Source: Lineus longissimus (taxonomy: Eukaryota > Nemertea > Pilidiophora > Heteronemertea > Lineidae). Taken from it: a DNA stretch of 64,000 nucleotides. The stretch covers positions 11,074,937-11,138,936 of the forward strand of contig NC_088313.1 of the NCBI RefSeq assembly GCF_910592395.1, given 5' to 3'. Position 1 is the stretch's first letter; every line of letters starts with the position of its first letter. Of the stretch, positions 47,147-59,149 are shown piece after piece. Below the pieces are notes generated by a model. It made no database searches. It saw only the letters and a list, made by a program, of their open reading frames with translations, and was not told the DNA's origin. A program made the translations under genes and the position numbers.

Positions 47147-47225
47147 TTTTACCCCGAGGCCGAATATCGGCCTTCGGGGTATTGTCATCAGTGACGGCGT
47201 CTGTCCGTCTGTCCATCATTGAGTT
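47147..47225 (+). mobile_element. Third Helentron-like 5' terminus
   Basis: TTTTACCCCGAGGCCGA followed by the hairpin partner TCGGCCTTCGGGGT, then CTGTCCGTCTGTCCATC. The arrangement (T-run, perfect hairpin, TCCG tract) copies families 1 and 2 with unrelated sequence. I did not find a matching 3' end. Confidence 0.4.
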
Positions 47226-48660
47226 TGTTCGGGCCATTTCTCGGTGCCTAGCAAGAGTAGGCTTTTTAAAACGAGCTGGCAGTTTATGCCGGCTTAGCTC
47301 ATTATATACCGACTTTTTTTCTATAAAACCAGTTATTGCTGAACTACTTTTAGATATCCGTAAAATATTGATCGTTGTACACTGTACTAATGCATAGATG
47401 TACAGGGTGGATGAATACCTTGGTAAAGGGACCATCGCATCGAACAACGCAGCAAGTGCTGAAGTAATTATACGAGCGTACAAGTAGTTCCTGCACTATA
47501 GGCTGGGTCCCGCGCCTCTGTCGAGCTATTTGTAGTATGAAAGCACATGTTTGTAGTATGCGCATGCGCAGTAGTGGAAAAATGACTGAAACAAAACAAA
47601 CAAATGACTGCCACATGGTCACTCGATTCAAGAGTTTGAAGGCGAATATTTACAATACGAAGCATGTCAGTGTCTAGCCACTTCACATGACTTACCTATG
47701 TTATGGTAGCTTTCGTCAAAGTTACAGATAAGCCACTGGAAGTCCGCGAAAAAGTGTTTTTTTGACGCCTTTTTGAATCGGTAATTTATGAAAATGTAAA
47801 TTGCCAACGGCGTATTAATGTCACGTGATAGATTTTATGTTGAGATGGGGGTTCCCCAGCGATATGACCTCACGAATCAGGTCATCTATTATAGACTGTT
47901 GTCAAGAGCTAATCGAGCTGGAGTTGTCATTGTAATATAATATATTCTATCTGGGGATTGTAAATGCGTATTAACAATGATACTTTCTGTAATGTAGATG
48001 TGGTGGGCATAATTTTGACGATGATAAATATGCAGACCACATTTTGATGGTCATCTCAATGCTGCCACCGGGAATTTGTGATTTGCTGTGAAAATGGCGT
48101 AACGCCTAACATGCATCAACTGGAGAGAAACAAATATCAGCAATAAATTGGAGGAATATGTTTTTGACAGCCAGGTAGTTTGTTTATCATTAGTTTACAG
48201 GATGTAAGTAATGTGTTGTCGTATTTGTATTTAGCGTTATTTGTCGACATTTGGCGAGTATGAAAGATAAATGCCTCGACGGCCTCTCCCTCTTGCGGTA
48301 GAATTGGGTACCTATATAGGGCGTTTGAAGACATTGTTTGTTACCCAGCTTCGACCTATAGTTCCAAGGAAATGAGTTGTCGGTGTAATGTAGTGCATAC
48401 AAGATATATTTTTGCATTGTTGTTGTTTGTTGCTCTTGTGTTATTTCGTAATTTCTGTATAAATAAAGCGTAAATAAATATGAGCGCAGTAAAATTATTT
48501 ATTTTGGCGCTCTGATTCTGAACATGTCTTCTATGATACACCTGGCTCATGTATTGTGGATATGCTTCTTTACAATAGCCCTGATGTGACTTATCTATGT
48601 ACAATGTATACTCCTGTACCATTTAAGTACACTTGGTTGGTCAGCTATAAACTCCTGCTT
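47226..48660. other. Unclassified sequence
   Basis: No convincing exon or terminal repeat. Confidence 0.3.
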
Positions 48661-48663
48661 ATA

Positions 48664-49212
48664 TTAGCGCTGGCGCTGGCGTTCCAACATGTCTTTCACG
48701 GTATTATCAATAATCTGCCGTGAGGCAGGGCCTACCCGGTAAGGTTGAGAACGTATGGGAGGACTACTGCCAGTGTCGACTCGGTGTTTTAAGACTGTTG
48801 TGTGCCCCAATTCATTATCATCATTGGCAAAGTCATGGCGATATTTCATTAGCAGTTCCTTGACAATTTGCTTTTGGTCGAGAGTGATATCTGACTTGTC
48901 TAAGGAAACAGCAGGTGGATCAGTCTTGGCCATTCTAGCTGTGCGGGCCTGCTCAACAGTTGAACTCTGACCTTGAACTCCTTGCCCTGAACTTAACCCT
49001 AAGTTTGCCACTATTTCCGTCTGGCGGAAATCCAAATGTCCTAAGTTCGTGCAGCGATACAATTTGACTGGTTTCGCTGTCGGATTGTAAATCATGAATG
49101 GAACTAGGTTATGTTTCACTTCCGCAAGTGAGTGTGCGCCCATTAAATGGCTTCGTCCGGCCAATCGGGCATTGGGTAACACCACCCCCTGTGCACCTGT
49201 CAATAATTGATC
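48664..49212 (-). pseudogene. gypsy RT N-terminal fragment
   Basis: The stretch up to LLMKYRHDFANDDNELGHTT and KHRVDTGSSPPIRSQPYRVG is the standard lead-in to gypsy reverse transcriptase. The sequence stops at RQRQR and changes to unrelated DNA at 48664, before any catalytic motif. Confidence 0.8.
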
Positions 49213-50199
49213 TCACTCCAGGCGAGCCCAGACTAACCGCTTGGACCATGGTTGGATAAGCACTGTGGAATTAGCCCGAAGCTTAACTTCGACAATGTCC
49301 TCATAATGGATTACCTCAAATGGTATGTGTTCACAGCCAGTTAGTTCCAATAGGCCTTCCTCAAAGTTCAGGTGGCATGCATGCTGCAAAAGGAAATCTA
49401 GGCCCAGGACTAGTTCATGGCAAAGGTTCTCGTTAATGTGAACAGTATGGTTTAAGCTATAGTTACCAAGCTTAAATGGAATATCGCTAGTACCCAGCAG
49501 GTCAGTTATGTCCTTGTTGGCGGTGACTGCCTGCTTTCGCTTAGTATAGTCAATAGGAAGGCCCTTCAACGTAGGTTGGGTTTCAAAAAGATCCTTTCTC
49601 AAAAGTGACACGCTGGCACCAATGTCGATCAGAACCTTTATGTGCAGATCCCTAAGTTTACCAGCGACAAGGTTGGACAACTTGGACTTGACTCGCGGGT
49701 CCCTTGTCTGGAAATACACAGCCTGCGCGCCCTTGTCACGTAATGGACCCGGTTTTGGTAGTGAAGTCACCCTTGGGTTAGGCCAGGCTGAGGCAACTAT
49801 GACGAGACAAATAGAGTACAGGATCCCCAGTCCCCCTTGCAGTGTGGATACTGTCGGTCGTAGCTTGCTTGTCACTACGTCCACCCCTCCAAGCGCATGG
49901 CATAGCCCTTGAATTCCAAATCCTAGCAAGGCTGTACAAGCTATAATGACATGCAAATAATTTCTGAGGTATGGGCCTACTAGACCACCACACAGCCATA
50001 TCAATGCACTACACACAAGCACACAGAGGGTTGCATAACCAGCAATTTCGACCAACTTAGGCCTACACCAGACATTCCCTTGATCAGCCCAATCAATAAT
50101 CCACGGGGACCAACCCTGCTTGTATGTTATGTCAACAATGCTGCCAACAGTTTTTACATGGAGGTCGTTGTAAACGTTGGGGACCATTTCGTCACTCAC
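49213..50199 (-). pseudogene. gypsy membrane segments plus aspartic protease
   Basis: After a short linker come hydrophobic stretches: IAGYATLCVLVCSALIWLC, YLHVIIACTALLGFGIQGLC and LGILYSICLVIVASAW. A retropepsin-like domain follows with VLIDIGASVSLL where DTGAS/DSGAS is expected, and LVLGLDFL as the flap-partner (ILGxDFL) motif. The catalytic triplet is altered to DIG. A TGA ends the frame, but the same frame goes on directly into the RT region at 49212. Confidence 0.75.
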
Positions 50200-50222
50200 T
50201 CCAGGATTGCCACCAACTTCGG

Positions 50223-51170
50223 GAATACCATAAACCTCTGGAATACAATCAACCTCTGGAATATCATCAACCTCTGGAATACAATCAACCTCTGGAATAC
50301 AATCAACCTCTGGAATATCATCAACCTCTGGAATATCATCAACCTCTGGAATATCATCAACCTCTGGAATACAACCATTCCCTATTTGTGATCAATATCA
50401 CCCTGAGTACAGTAACTCACGTTGTCCATCACAACTGGAATACAATTATTCCCTAATTCATGATCAATATCATCCTGAGTACAATTACTCTCGTTTTCAG
50501 TAACATCTGGAATACAATTATGCCCCATTTCATGATCAATATCATCTTGAGTACAATTACTCTCATTTTCAGCAGCATCTAGAATACAATAATTCCCTAT
50601 TTCATGATCAATATCATCTTGAGTGCAATTACTCTCATTTTCAGCAGCATCTGGAATACAATTATTCCCTATTTCATGATCAATATCATCTTGAGTACAA
50701 TTACTCTCATTTTCAGCAGCCTCTGGAATACAGTTATTCCCTACTTCATGATCAATATCATCTTGAGTACAATTACTCTCATTTTCAGAAGCATCTGGAA
50801 TACAATTATTCCCTATTTCATGATCAATATCACCTGAGTGCAATTACTCTCATTTTCAGCAGCCTCTGGAATACAATTATTCCCTATTTCATGATCAATA
50901 TCATCTTGAGTACAATTACTCTCATTTTCAGCAGCCTCTGGAATACAATTATTCCCTATTTCATGATCAATATCATCTTGAGTGCAATTACTCTCATTTT
51001 CAGCAGCATCTGGAATACAATTATTCCCTATTTCATGATCAATATCATCTTGAGTACAATAACTCTCATTTTCAGCAGCCTCTGGAATACAATTATTCCC
51101 TATTTCATGATCAATATCATCTTGAGTACAATTACTCTCATTTTCCGTTATGTCCGGGGTGCAATTAATC
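50223..51170 (-). repeat. 72-bp and 18-bp coding tandem arrays in the gypsy element
   Basis: Eleven units of 72 bp encode a 24-residue acidic repeat (core IDHEIGNNCIPEAAENESNC) between about 51150 and 50390. One unit near 50830 has lost a nucleotide. They are followed by about nine 18-bp units (IPEVDD / IPEVDC) at 50375-50223. The frame then runs into the membrane-protease part. The mirrored frames on the plus strand are artefacts of the same arrays. Confidence 0.9.
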
Positions 51171-51414
51171 TTAGTCTCGATGGCACGCTCATGTGTTAAC
51201 AACCCTACAATGTGTGATGCCTTGCCAGACAGCGCCATGTCCGGCGTTATTTCATCACATACTGTGGGATTATTGCTTGGTTGGGTGGCGTCGTCATACC
51301 TAATTTCGTGTCCACTATCATTGTTTAGAGCAGCCAAATTTGTTTTCATCTCATTATCATGGTTATTAATAGGATCAATAGTGCTCATCGTTCCCCCTGC
51401 AAAATGAGCACGCC

Positions 51415-51858
51415 TTAGTTTAACGGACCATTGTTAGAGTTATGCCTCCTCGGCTCTTGACACTCCCGACTGATATGCCCTTGACCCCCACAATTGTAGC
51501 AGGTAACCCGCCGTTGAGGCCTCTGGCCTCCCGGACCCTGTGGTCTCTGGGAAGGAGGCTCTGTCAACTTTGTCCAGCATGTCATGCTTCCATGACCAAC
51601 ACGTCCACATCGCCCACAGATGATGACCCCCTCGGTGGTCCTGCCATTCCGGTAGTACGCTGGCCTATTATCCCTCCGATCATTATTACTTGGGCCTGGT
51701 TGTGAGCCCCACTGATCAGAGCAAACAGGGCCTGGTATTGTAGGTTGGCTATACTGTCCCGGGGCCTGATGATATTCAGATGGCCCTGGATGCTGGGGCT
51801 TTTGAGCTTGTGCCAGAGCGACCACGACACTACACAGTTGGTCGATCTTCTGTTCCAA
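51415..51858 (-). pseudogene. gypsy nucleocapsid with two CCHC knuckles
   Basis: A Gln/Pro-rich stretch precedes CGRCGRVGHGSMTC and CYNCGGQGHISREC, two standard CX2CX4HX4C zinc knuckles that bind RNA. The frame stops at 51415 after NNGPLN. Confidence 0.85.
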
Positions 51859-51899
51859 GCTATTGTTATCATGACCCGTGGCAACAACATTTACTGAAG

Positions 51900-52834
51900 C
51901 AGTGGCTGCTGGTTGGGTTCTTCGGGGTACAAGAAATCACCCAACCGAGCAGCCTGGATAGTACTATCCAAACTTGCCACATTTTGCGACATAACAAAAT
52001 TCTTCAGGGCTGGACGCAGGCCCTGAATGAGGACGACGAAATGGTCCTCTGGGGTTTTTCCCGCTCTGTGGCATAACTGAGGACACTATCCAGAGAGGTT
52101 TCCAACGGCTCCCGTTTATGTTGTTTCCTATTGAATAGGGTTTGTACATTTACCAACTGGAGATTGTTGGGGCTGAACTTAACCTTCATTCGCTCCTTTA
52201 ACTGATTATAATCAGTGCGAATGGGGACGGCCAAGGAGTACAAGAACCTGAAGGCCTCAGAGTCTAAAAAATTTGGCATTGTCGTATACTTTTCTTGATC
52301 CCCCCAACGGTGAAACTCGGCATATGCCTCAAAATGCCTGATAAAATTATCAAGGTCTTCTGTAATTTTCCCTGAATATGTCTGTGGCTTATTTACAGCC
52401 CCTGCTACCTTATTTTGGCCTGGTCGACCGCCTTGCCCTTGGCCCAATTCCCTAATCACATTGGCTAATTCACGGAACCCGGATTGCGATTGATCTTCAC
52501 CAGCTGAACTACGATAGGAGTTATTATAATTGTGAGTGCGCATGCCACTCCGTCCTGATCCTATGGCACTGTCCGAATCTCCATAGGCCCTATATGAAGA
52601 AAACCCCCTGGCCCCTTCGGATGTTGATGATGAGGGGGTGTGTCCATACATGCTTGGGAGATATGAGCTTCCGGTGGTGCCGGTACTACTAGTGAGGGAT
52701 GGATAAACACAGGACGATGATGACGACAACTCAGGCATAGAAAATGTCACTGTCGCAGACAAAGTGCTGGTCACTGACTCGCTCACTTCAACAAATTTTC
52801 GGCTTAACACATCCTCATATTTTTGACGTGGCAA
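51900..52834 (-). pseudogene. gypsy gag (capsid)
   Basis: A Ser/Thr-rich N-terminus is followed by the retrotransposon gag domain: FIRHFEAYAEFHRWGDQEKY, FRFLYSL and YNQLKERMKVKF, then LQLVNVQTLFNRKQ. The frame ends at 52004 through a shift, and the domain continues in another frame (about 52080-51905). Confidence 0.8.
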
Positions 52835-52858
52835 TGCGATGAGATGCGACCAGCTTAA

Positions 52859-54227
52859 CCCTTTGAGTGCCGGGCCACTTGTGTAACCCGTGTGCCGGGG
52901 GTTTTTAGGGAAAAATAGGCTTTTTTAGATTTTATGCCAATATGGCAAAATAGACCCTATATTGTAAAGGTTATTACCTAGTGATGAATATGCAAATTAT
53001 AAATTACCTATATGATGTCACAAAATCCAATATGGCCGTCAAAATTGGCGGGAAACTTGAAAAACTGAACAAAATGTGTTTTTTCACTCAATAAACTTTA
53101 TTTATTGACACCATATTGCCATATTGTCACCAGACGTATCAGCATCAGACATATCCATTATGTCCGGAGGCTGAAAATCATCCCCGTCGTCGTCTGTGCC
53201 ATCAGACGCATCCATAGGATCATCTTGAGGAGAAGGAGGATTGTCAGATTCACTATCCTCATAGTCAGAAAGTTCGTCATCACAATCAAGGCCCCCATCT
53301 TCGCTGTCTGAGTCCTGAAAGATCTCCAAGACTTGACCTAGATTCATTCTAGGGGTCGGCCTTTGGCTGGTACCTGGCCTTGGGCCAGTGCTGCTTGATG
53401 CAGAAGGTCCTGAAAAAAAACAGTACAGTTACAATCACATCTCTAGATCCGACCCCCTCGATCCACCCCCACCCCCACTCCTCCCATCCTTGACCCCCTA
53501 GACCCCACCCTGATCACCAGGACACTAGCAAACCTCCCTGATCCGCAGGACACCAGCAAACCTACGCAGAGTATCACCAAAAGCACCCAGGCAAATTTGA
53601 ATTTGAAATTGAATCTGGCGCCATTGACTTTATTGGCCAATTAGAATGCACAGTAAGCCTAGTACTGAACACTACCCAACCAGCTTCAAAATTATGACGG
53701 CCTATCTTGCCTCTAATGTCCTGTGGCATGTTTGGTCCAAATAAGTTTGAATTTTGAGCCACTGAGTAACCACGTGGTTATGTCAAAACCAATGTATCCC
53801 ATTCCCCACCCCCCAAGTACCCCCCCCTCAAAATTTGACTCCAAAGTAAATAATGACAATGATCTCCGATGTGAACAGCCTTTATTCATTCAAACTACAA
53901 CGAAATCGGTAAAGAAATAAGCGAAAAAACGGCATAAAACCAACCTGCTTTGTCAGCACGTGACGACGCCATTGTTGTGAAATTTGTCTGTTGGTCATCC
54001 AGGTATCAAGTCACCCCAGTGCTGCCATCTGACGAAATTTTAGGTAAACATAATTTATAATTGCTGATGTGCCTATCGGACGTACGAGAAACGTCCTAAT
54101 AACTGGAAATAACGTTAGACCCAGGCACAGTAGATACTTAATATGGGGACGTACATTGTACGTCCCTATGGCACATCAATTACCAAAATGACGACGTACA
54201 ACGTACGTCCTATAGGCAGCTTAAGGG
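52859..54227 (-). mobile_element. piggyBac-type non-autonomous element
   Basis: TTAA at 52855-52858 and 54228-54231 flanks ends CCCTTTGAGTGCC and (reverse complement) CCCTTAAGCTGCC, typical piggyBac termini. 1369 bp. It encodes only an acidic N-terminal protein. Confidence 0.85.
53102..53972 (-). CDS. Truncated piggyBac transposase N-terminus, two exons, 111 aa
   Basis: Exon 1 (53972-53945) encodes MASSRADKAG with donor GTTGGT. Exon 2 (53409-53102) starts after a T8 tract and CAG and stays in frame: SASSSTGPRPGTSQRPTPRM, then LEIFQDSDSEDGG and a long Asp/Glu/Ser region, ending MAIWCQ with TAA immediately followed by AATAAA. The acidic N-terminal segment is usual for piggyBac transposases, but the DDD catalytic and C-terminal domains are missing. 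The frame is intact across the splice and ends in a stop next to a poly-A signal, so the short product may be made. Exon joining is predicted from sequence only. Confidence 0.55.
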
Positions 54228-54231
54228 TTAA

Positions 54232-54703
54232 TTGGCTTGTATTTTACACGTCAGACAGTCTGGGACCGGAATGGTCCCGATATTAGTTCCAGGGGTCAAT
54301 AGCTTGACGGATAGCCTGTCCTGAGTGGATAGGATGTGACATGGAGTGTGTCGGGATACGGTTTAAGTAATGCTGCCCCTGTCTTTGGAGTAAGACTGGG
54401 GGAACCCTGTAGAGTACACATAGGGAAAAGTTGTTAAAAGACGTGGCAATGTATGTGTACAGTACATACTAGTCTAGGACATTGAGTCCCAGCGGAGCTA
54501 CAGTGTGCAATCTATGGATCCATCTGATTTCGATGGTGTCCCTGAGTACAGCACTTTAGGGCGATTCTGGGTGGGCGTGGATGAAGGACAGGATTGATAT
54601 GGACACATCATCAAGCCTGCGTGGTTATGGCTGGTCACCGGCGATCTCCTACATAGCCTAATACCATTAGGCCCCGCTTGATTATATTTATGTAATCCTT
54701 TGA
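54232..54703. other. Unresolved, possible gypsy leader/LTR
   Basis: Continues the gypsy element beyond the piggyBac insertion. No LTR ends or primer-binding site could be fixed. Confidence 0.3.
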
Positions 54704-57700
54704 TTTTTAGCTCAGCTGACAAAGTCAGCGGAGCTAGTCAAATAGCTATTCGATTGGTGTCCGTCCTTCCTTCCATCCATCCTGCCATCCTACCATCTAG
54801 CCATCTGTAGACAAAGTTGGGCATTTTGTAATCATACAACCGAGGCACTTCAAATCTAGTCTTGCTTATAAACACCGCAGAAAATGTTGCTTACGGAAAA
54901 AAATTTGGGCGATTCGACTCAAATTCAGCTCCCCAGGGGGCAAAATGCGTAAATGAAAAAACAATTTTTTGACGCTCTATTCCAGGAGATAAAAGCTTGA
55001 AATAAAGTTGAAAAGGTCTTCATGATACAGCAGTTTTGATATAAAATAGATTAGTGTCGATTTATATCACCAGTTGGCGGTAGTGAGCAAAACTGTTGTT
55101 TGACCCCAGATGACCCCGCTTTAAATTTCCCGCCGCGAACTAACCTCGAACCAGGGAATACCGGACTGCTGGTAGTGCCAGTGCATCCACTGTATGAACG
55201 GCTCGTCTTGGGTAAATTGACGAGGCGGCTCGACCCTCCACTGCGCGGTCGAGGTTACCTGGAGTACTATCATCAAGAAAATGGCGGTGACCTTTTTATT
55301 TCTACCGGAGCGATGATTTGTAAGTGACAAATTTTCTTTTTTAAGCCTTTACGGAAACGTATTTTGGTACGAAACTTCACACGTTTATAGAAAAGATCAA
55401 CGAGAATGTGTTCAAATGCCCTCATAGCGATGAGTTCAACGGAATTCGGTCAAAACAACCTTCGAATGGAGTCAACTTTCTTTGCGAAATTGAAGCGACG
55501 ACCTCATTATTTATCGTAATTTATGCAGATCTGAGTCCAGCTGATGGGTGATGTTCTGATTTGTGTTCAAACTATTGGAAACTTCGGAAATTAGTTCTAT
55601 TATTAGTTCTACTATTCTGCAGGAGTATATTATAGCCATTGATGTTGACAGCTAAAAGCACGAAAACTTTGTTCAGGTTTCTCGTCCAATCACGTGACCT
55701 CTCCAACACTCGATAATGCACTCTTTTCGTCCACGTTTTAGGCCAATCTTCGGTATGAACATGAAATCTAATAAGCGCAGTACTTAAATCCGATGTTTCT
55801 CTCGCCTTGAAAACATTCCTGGGTAAAATCCATTGTGATTAGCCGAGTTAATCTACTTTTTCCGTGCTTAAAATCTCTGCCGCTGAATTCTATAAATAGA
55901 AACTATTAACATCGCGGCAGTGTCGTTCCCATTGTGCGCCCTCCCACTTCACACCATTTCAGGGAGTTTTACGGAGAGGGAGGGCGTGCGGTAAGAAGAA
56001 TGGCCAAAATGACATCACGTTTTCCTGGCAATGCCTCTTGCCAGACCAGTCAAGCATTGGGAAAGCATCTTTAATTCAGACAACGTTAGAACTAGGAAAA
56101 CGAATATGTTAATTTGCAAAATTAAAAGTAGATTTCACCACTAACCAGTCAAATCGGAATACGACGGCGCAAAATGTTCTCGCTTTCCTCCTGCTAAAAA
56201 ACCTTGTTCCCGCACTCCTATTTTAATTTATGACAAGGAATATGATATGATCTGTTTTTCACTTGTTTTCAATTAAATGGTATTCATATAATGAGATCAA
56301 TAGTAGTGTCCGTGTCAGATCCCATCGTTCAACTAACTAGTCTTCTCTCCCCAGGTGCCTCACACGGACCTTCATGTCCCTAACTCAAGACCAACTCTTA
56401 CGATATTGCCCTCAAAACAACCCTGGAGTCATGAAGTCACAGGTGCTCCTGTGAAATCTCAGTTCTAGTTTATTTATCAAACTTTATCGAGTGTTATCGA
56501 ATCGAATGGATGTGTCGATCGTCTGGGCGGATTGATATGTGGTTAGGTTGTGCGTCCAAGGCGATTAGGTCATTCAGTTAGTTTGAGAAAGATCATGATC
56601 ATGAAGATGCTTGTTGTGTTATCATACCTAACCAGAAAATAAGTTGAAGTTATTATTAGTACTACGATTCTTACATGAGTAAAAAGTAGACGTTTTAAGC
56701 AACACTATAATGTTACTCCCATAAAAAAACTGTCAATTCTCCTTACCACTCACAGAAGCCAAGCCATTGCTGTTAAGTTATGCAGGGGCTTAATCAATTA
56801 CCTGCACTCCCTGTGGGGTGAATAACATTACCTTTTGAGCAGCTGGCTGTAGGGGGATGATTGGAACAGCCGGTATACCTGCTGACCTGCTGAACCCAGG
56901 TTAATGTTATTTTCAATCCACGATTGCAGGTCACCTGATTTTCGAGATTTCGCGGGAAATGAAATTGTAAACAAACGCATGTGTGCAGTTCAAATGTAAA
57001 CAAAAATGTATTTTTGGTACTTTTGGTTGCTGGACTTGGGTTTTCCCGCAGTTAGGAGCTGGGGTCAAATTGGTGGTCTCTTGTGCTGTTTTAGTCAGAG
57101 GTAGCCCTTGATTATGAAGGGATTTTCAAATTAAGGTGACCATGGTCTTTTTATGTGCTCAGCTCACCACAGCTTTCAATACTTGAGATGTATCTGAAGA
57201 GGCGCGCGGAACCTGACATGGCCTTTACCAAGGTGCTGCTCACGGTGCTGAACTTCTAGCTTGCCTGTCGACTAAGTGCCTTTTTGGCCGAGACATTGCT
57301 ACATGTAGGAGGAGCACGCATTTTAAATTTATAGTAGTGATAGTACAATTGGTTTGAGCCATTTGGAAGCCGACATGTGAAGGCCTATCTGGGTTCTCCT
57401 TCTTCTCCGTATAAAATGGGGCATATTGCTGACTAAGGAACAAGGCATATTGACATTGCCTCATCATCTCTATGGGACCAATTGATATACTTTTATATGC
57501 ACGCATACATCACGCCATTTCAGGGTCCGAGTCTGTGGACAATTGGTTTGATTAATTTGTCCCTTCGATATTGCTCCTTTATTGCATTAGATTTTCATCG
57601 CAATTCAATCTATTCATGATATAGCCAATTTGAACCTGTCTGCGCCAAGGATAGATTGGTTCCAGATCGACTCACTAGGGATATGCAGTAGAGCACAATG

Positions 57701-59144
57701 TTATTAAAAACGACCCTTTGCATTGTAAATTCCAATCACCTGCAGGACAGGTCAATTTCTCTCAATAAAATTAATTTTGTTGACTCCTGTAATCTCTACC
57801 TTATTAAAAAAAAAGACAGTGATGTTAGTCTCAAACTGGTAATTTCTATTTATTTTTACCTCTGTTAAATCAGGATATCTCTCAATTACAGACAGCATTT
57901 TGTATCCTTGTGCTGTACAACCCAGCCTGGACATACCACAGTTGTCCATGGAGAAGTCACATCCTCTGACACTTCTTTTCTGTAAAGCTTTACAACATAC
58001 TGAACTAGGGATATCTTCCGTTGCCTCCTGTAATATTTACATACCATGGCTGATTAGTTCAATCAATCATATTTCATCCAGCTGGCAGCTCTGCATTGGA
58101 AATTTTAGTGGTATAGCGTGTTCTCTTGACCTTCAAACAGTAGTATAAAGCCGATATTTACTACTTCATACCCTCTGTCCTATGTTATTAGGTCATCTAG
58201 CTGAGCGCCAGGTCCTTGGGTATGGGCCGTGAAAACCGCAAAAAATCTGTACATGTTTTTGTAAGCGGTCGTCGCTCGCGCAAACTTGTCTTGCATGTTT
58301 TTGTGAAAGAGGACGTCGGAGAACGCGGTCGTATATAAAAACAGACGTTGGGTGGCGCTCGCGCAAACTTCCCTCACATGTTTTTGTGAAAGAGGACGTC
58401 GGCGAACGCGGTCGTATAAAAAAACAGACGTTGGGTGGCGCTCGAGACGGGGCATCCTATTTAGCGTCCAGTGGCGACCAGTTGCGTCCAACGCGAAATA
58501 ATAGGGTGCATATGGTTATAAATGTTTTCAAGCTCCTAAAACACTTTCAATAAACAAGATTTAGAAGTTTGGTGGAGTTTGCAAACCTAGTTTTTGAATA
58601 ATTATCACCAGAAAACGATCTAAGTATGCGTCCAGCAAAAGTACTGGACGCCATGTTTGTTTTAGCTGCCGTTCCTTGGGTTTATAGAAAAAGCGGAATC
58701 GGGATCTGGCATCAGGTTGGCATACTAAGATCGTTTTCTGGTGATGATTATTCGAAAACTAGGTTTGCAAACTCCACCAAACTTCTAAATCTTGTTTATT
58801 GAAAGTGTTTTAGGAGCTTGAAAACATTTTTAACCATATACACCCTATTATTTCGCGTTGGACGCCACTGGTCGCCACTGGACGCTAAATAGGATGCCCC
58901 GTCTCGAGCGCCACCCAACGTCTGTTTTTTTAATACGACCGCGTTCGCCGACGTCCTCTTTCACAAAAACATGTGAGGGAAGTTTGCGCGAGCGCCACCC
59001 AACGTCTGTTTTTATATACGACCGCGTTCTCCGACGTCCTCTTTCACAAAAACATGCAAGACAAGTTTGCGCGAGCGACGACCGCTTACAAAAACATGTA
59101 CAGATTTTTTGCGGTTTTCACGGCCCATACTTGGGCCTCTTGTT
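54704..59144 (+). mobile_element. Helentron-like element, family 2 copy 2, split by hairpin MITE
   Basis: The 5' end TTTTTAGCTCAGCTGAC and a TCCTTCCTTCCATCC tract are followed by a body almost identical to 21451-24822. At 55136-55248 it has about 113 bp not present in the other copy. The 3' end TAGCTGAGCGCCAGGTCCTT is interrupted by the MITE at 58221-59129 and resumes as CTTGGGCCTCTTGTT. Confidence 0.65.
58221..59129. mobile_element. 909-bp hairpin MITE
   Basis: Left arm 58221-58629 and right arm 58720-59129 are near-perfect reverse complements (TATGGGCCGTGAAAACCGC at the tips). The 90-bp loop begins with a smaller hairpin (CGTCCAG...CTGGACG). CTTGGG is duplicated on both sides (58215-58220, 59130-59135). 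Each arm contains a further direct duplication of about 80 bp (GAAAGAGGACGTCGG blocks). Confidence 0.85.
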
Positions 59145-59149
59145 AAATA

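Larger units (their letters stand above)
48664..52834 (-). mobile_element. Ty3/gypsy retrotransposon, truncated and broken
   Basis: In transcription order: gag (52834 to about 51900), nucleocapsid (51858-51415), peptide-repeat region (about 51170-50200), membrane and protease region (50199-49213) and the first part of RT (49203-48664), where it stops. RT catalytic core, RNase H, integrase and the 3' LTR are absent. Frames are broken at about 52004, 50830 and 49215. I could not identify the 5' LTR or primer-binding site; 54232-54703 probably holds the leader. Confidence 0.8.

Noticed and set aside
50223-51170. Regular repeats that could suggest a CRISPR array
   Set aside because: Units are directly adjacent without unique spacers, keep a reading frame and lie in a eukaryotic retrotransposon.
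50080-51407. Plus-strand frames with repeated NLWNTI or IILSTITLIF patterns
   Set aside because: Mirror images of the minus-strand coding arrays of the gypsy element, which has domains on the minus strand.
55100-55330. Open frames on both strands in family 2 copy 2
   Set aside because: The frame depends on the 113-bp segment absent from copy 1 and has no recognised motif; noted only as possible captured sequence.
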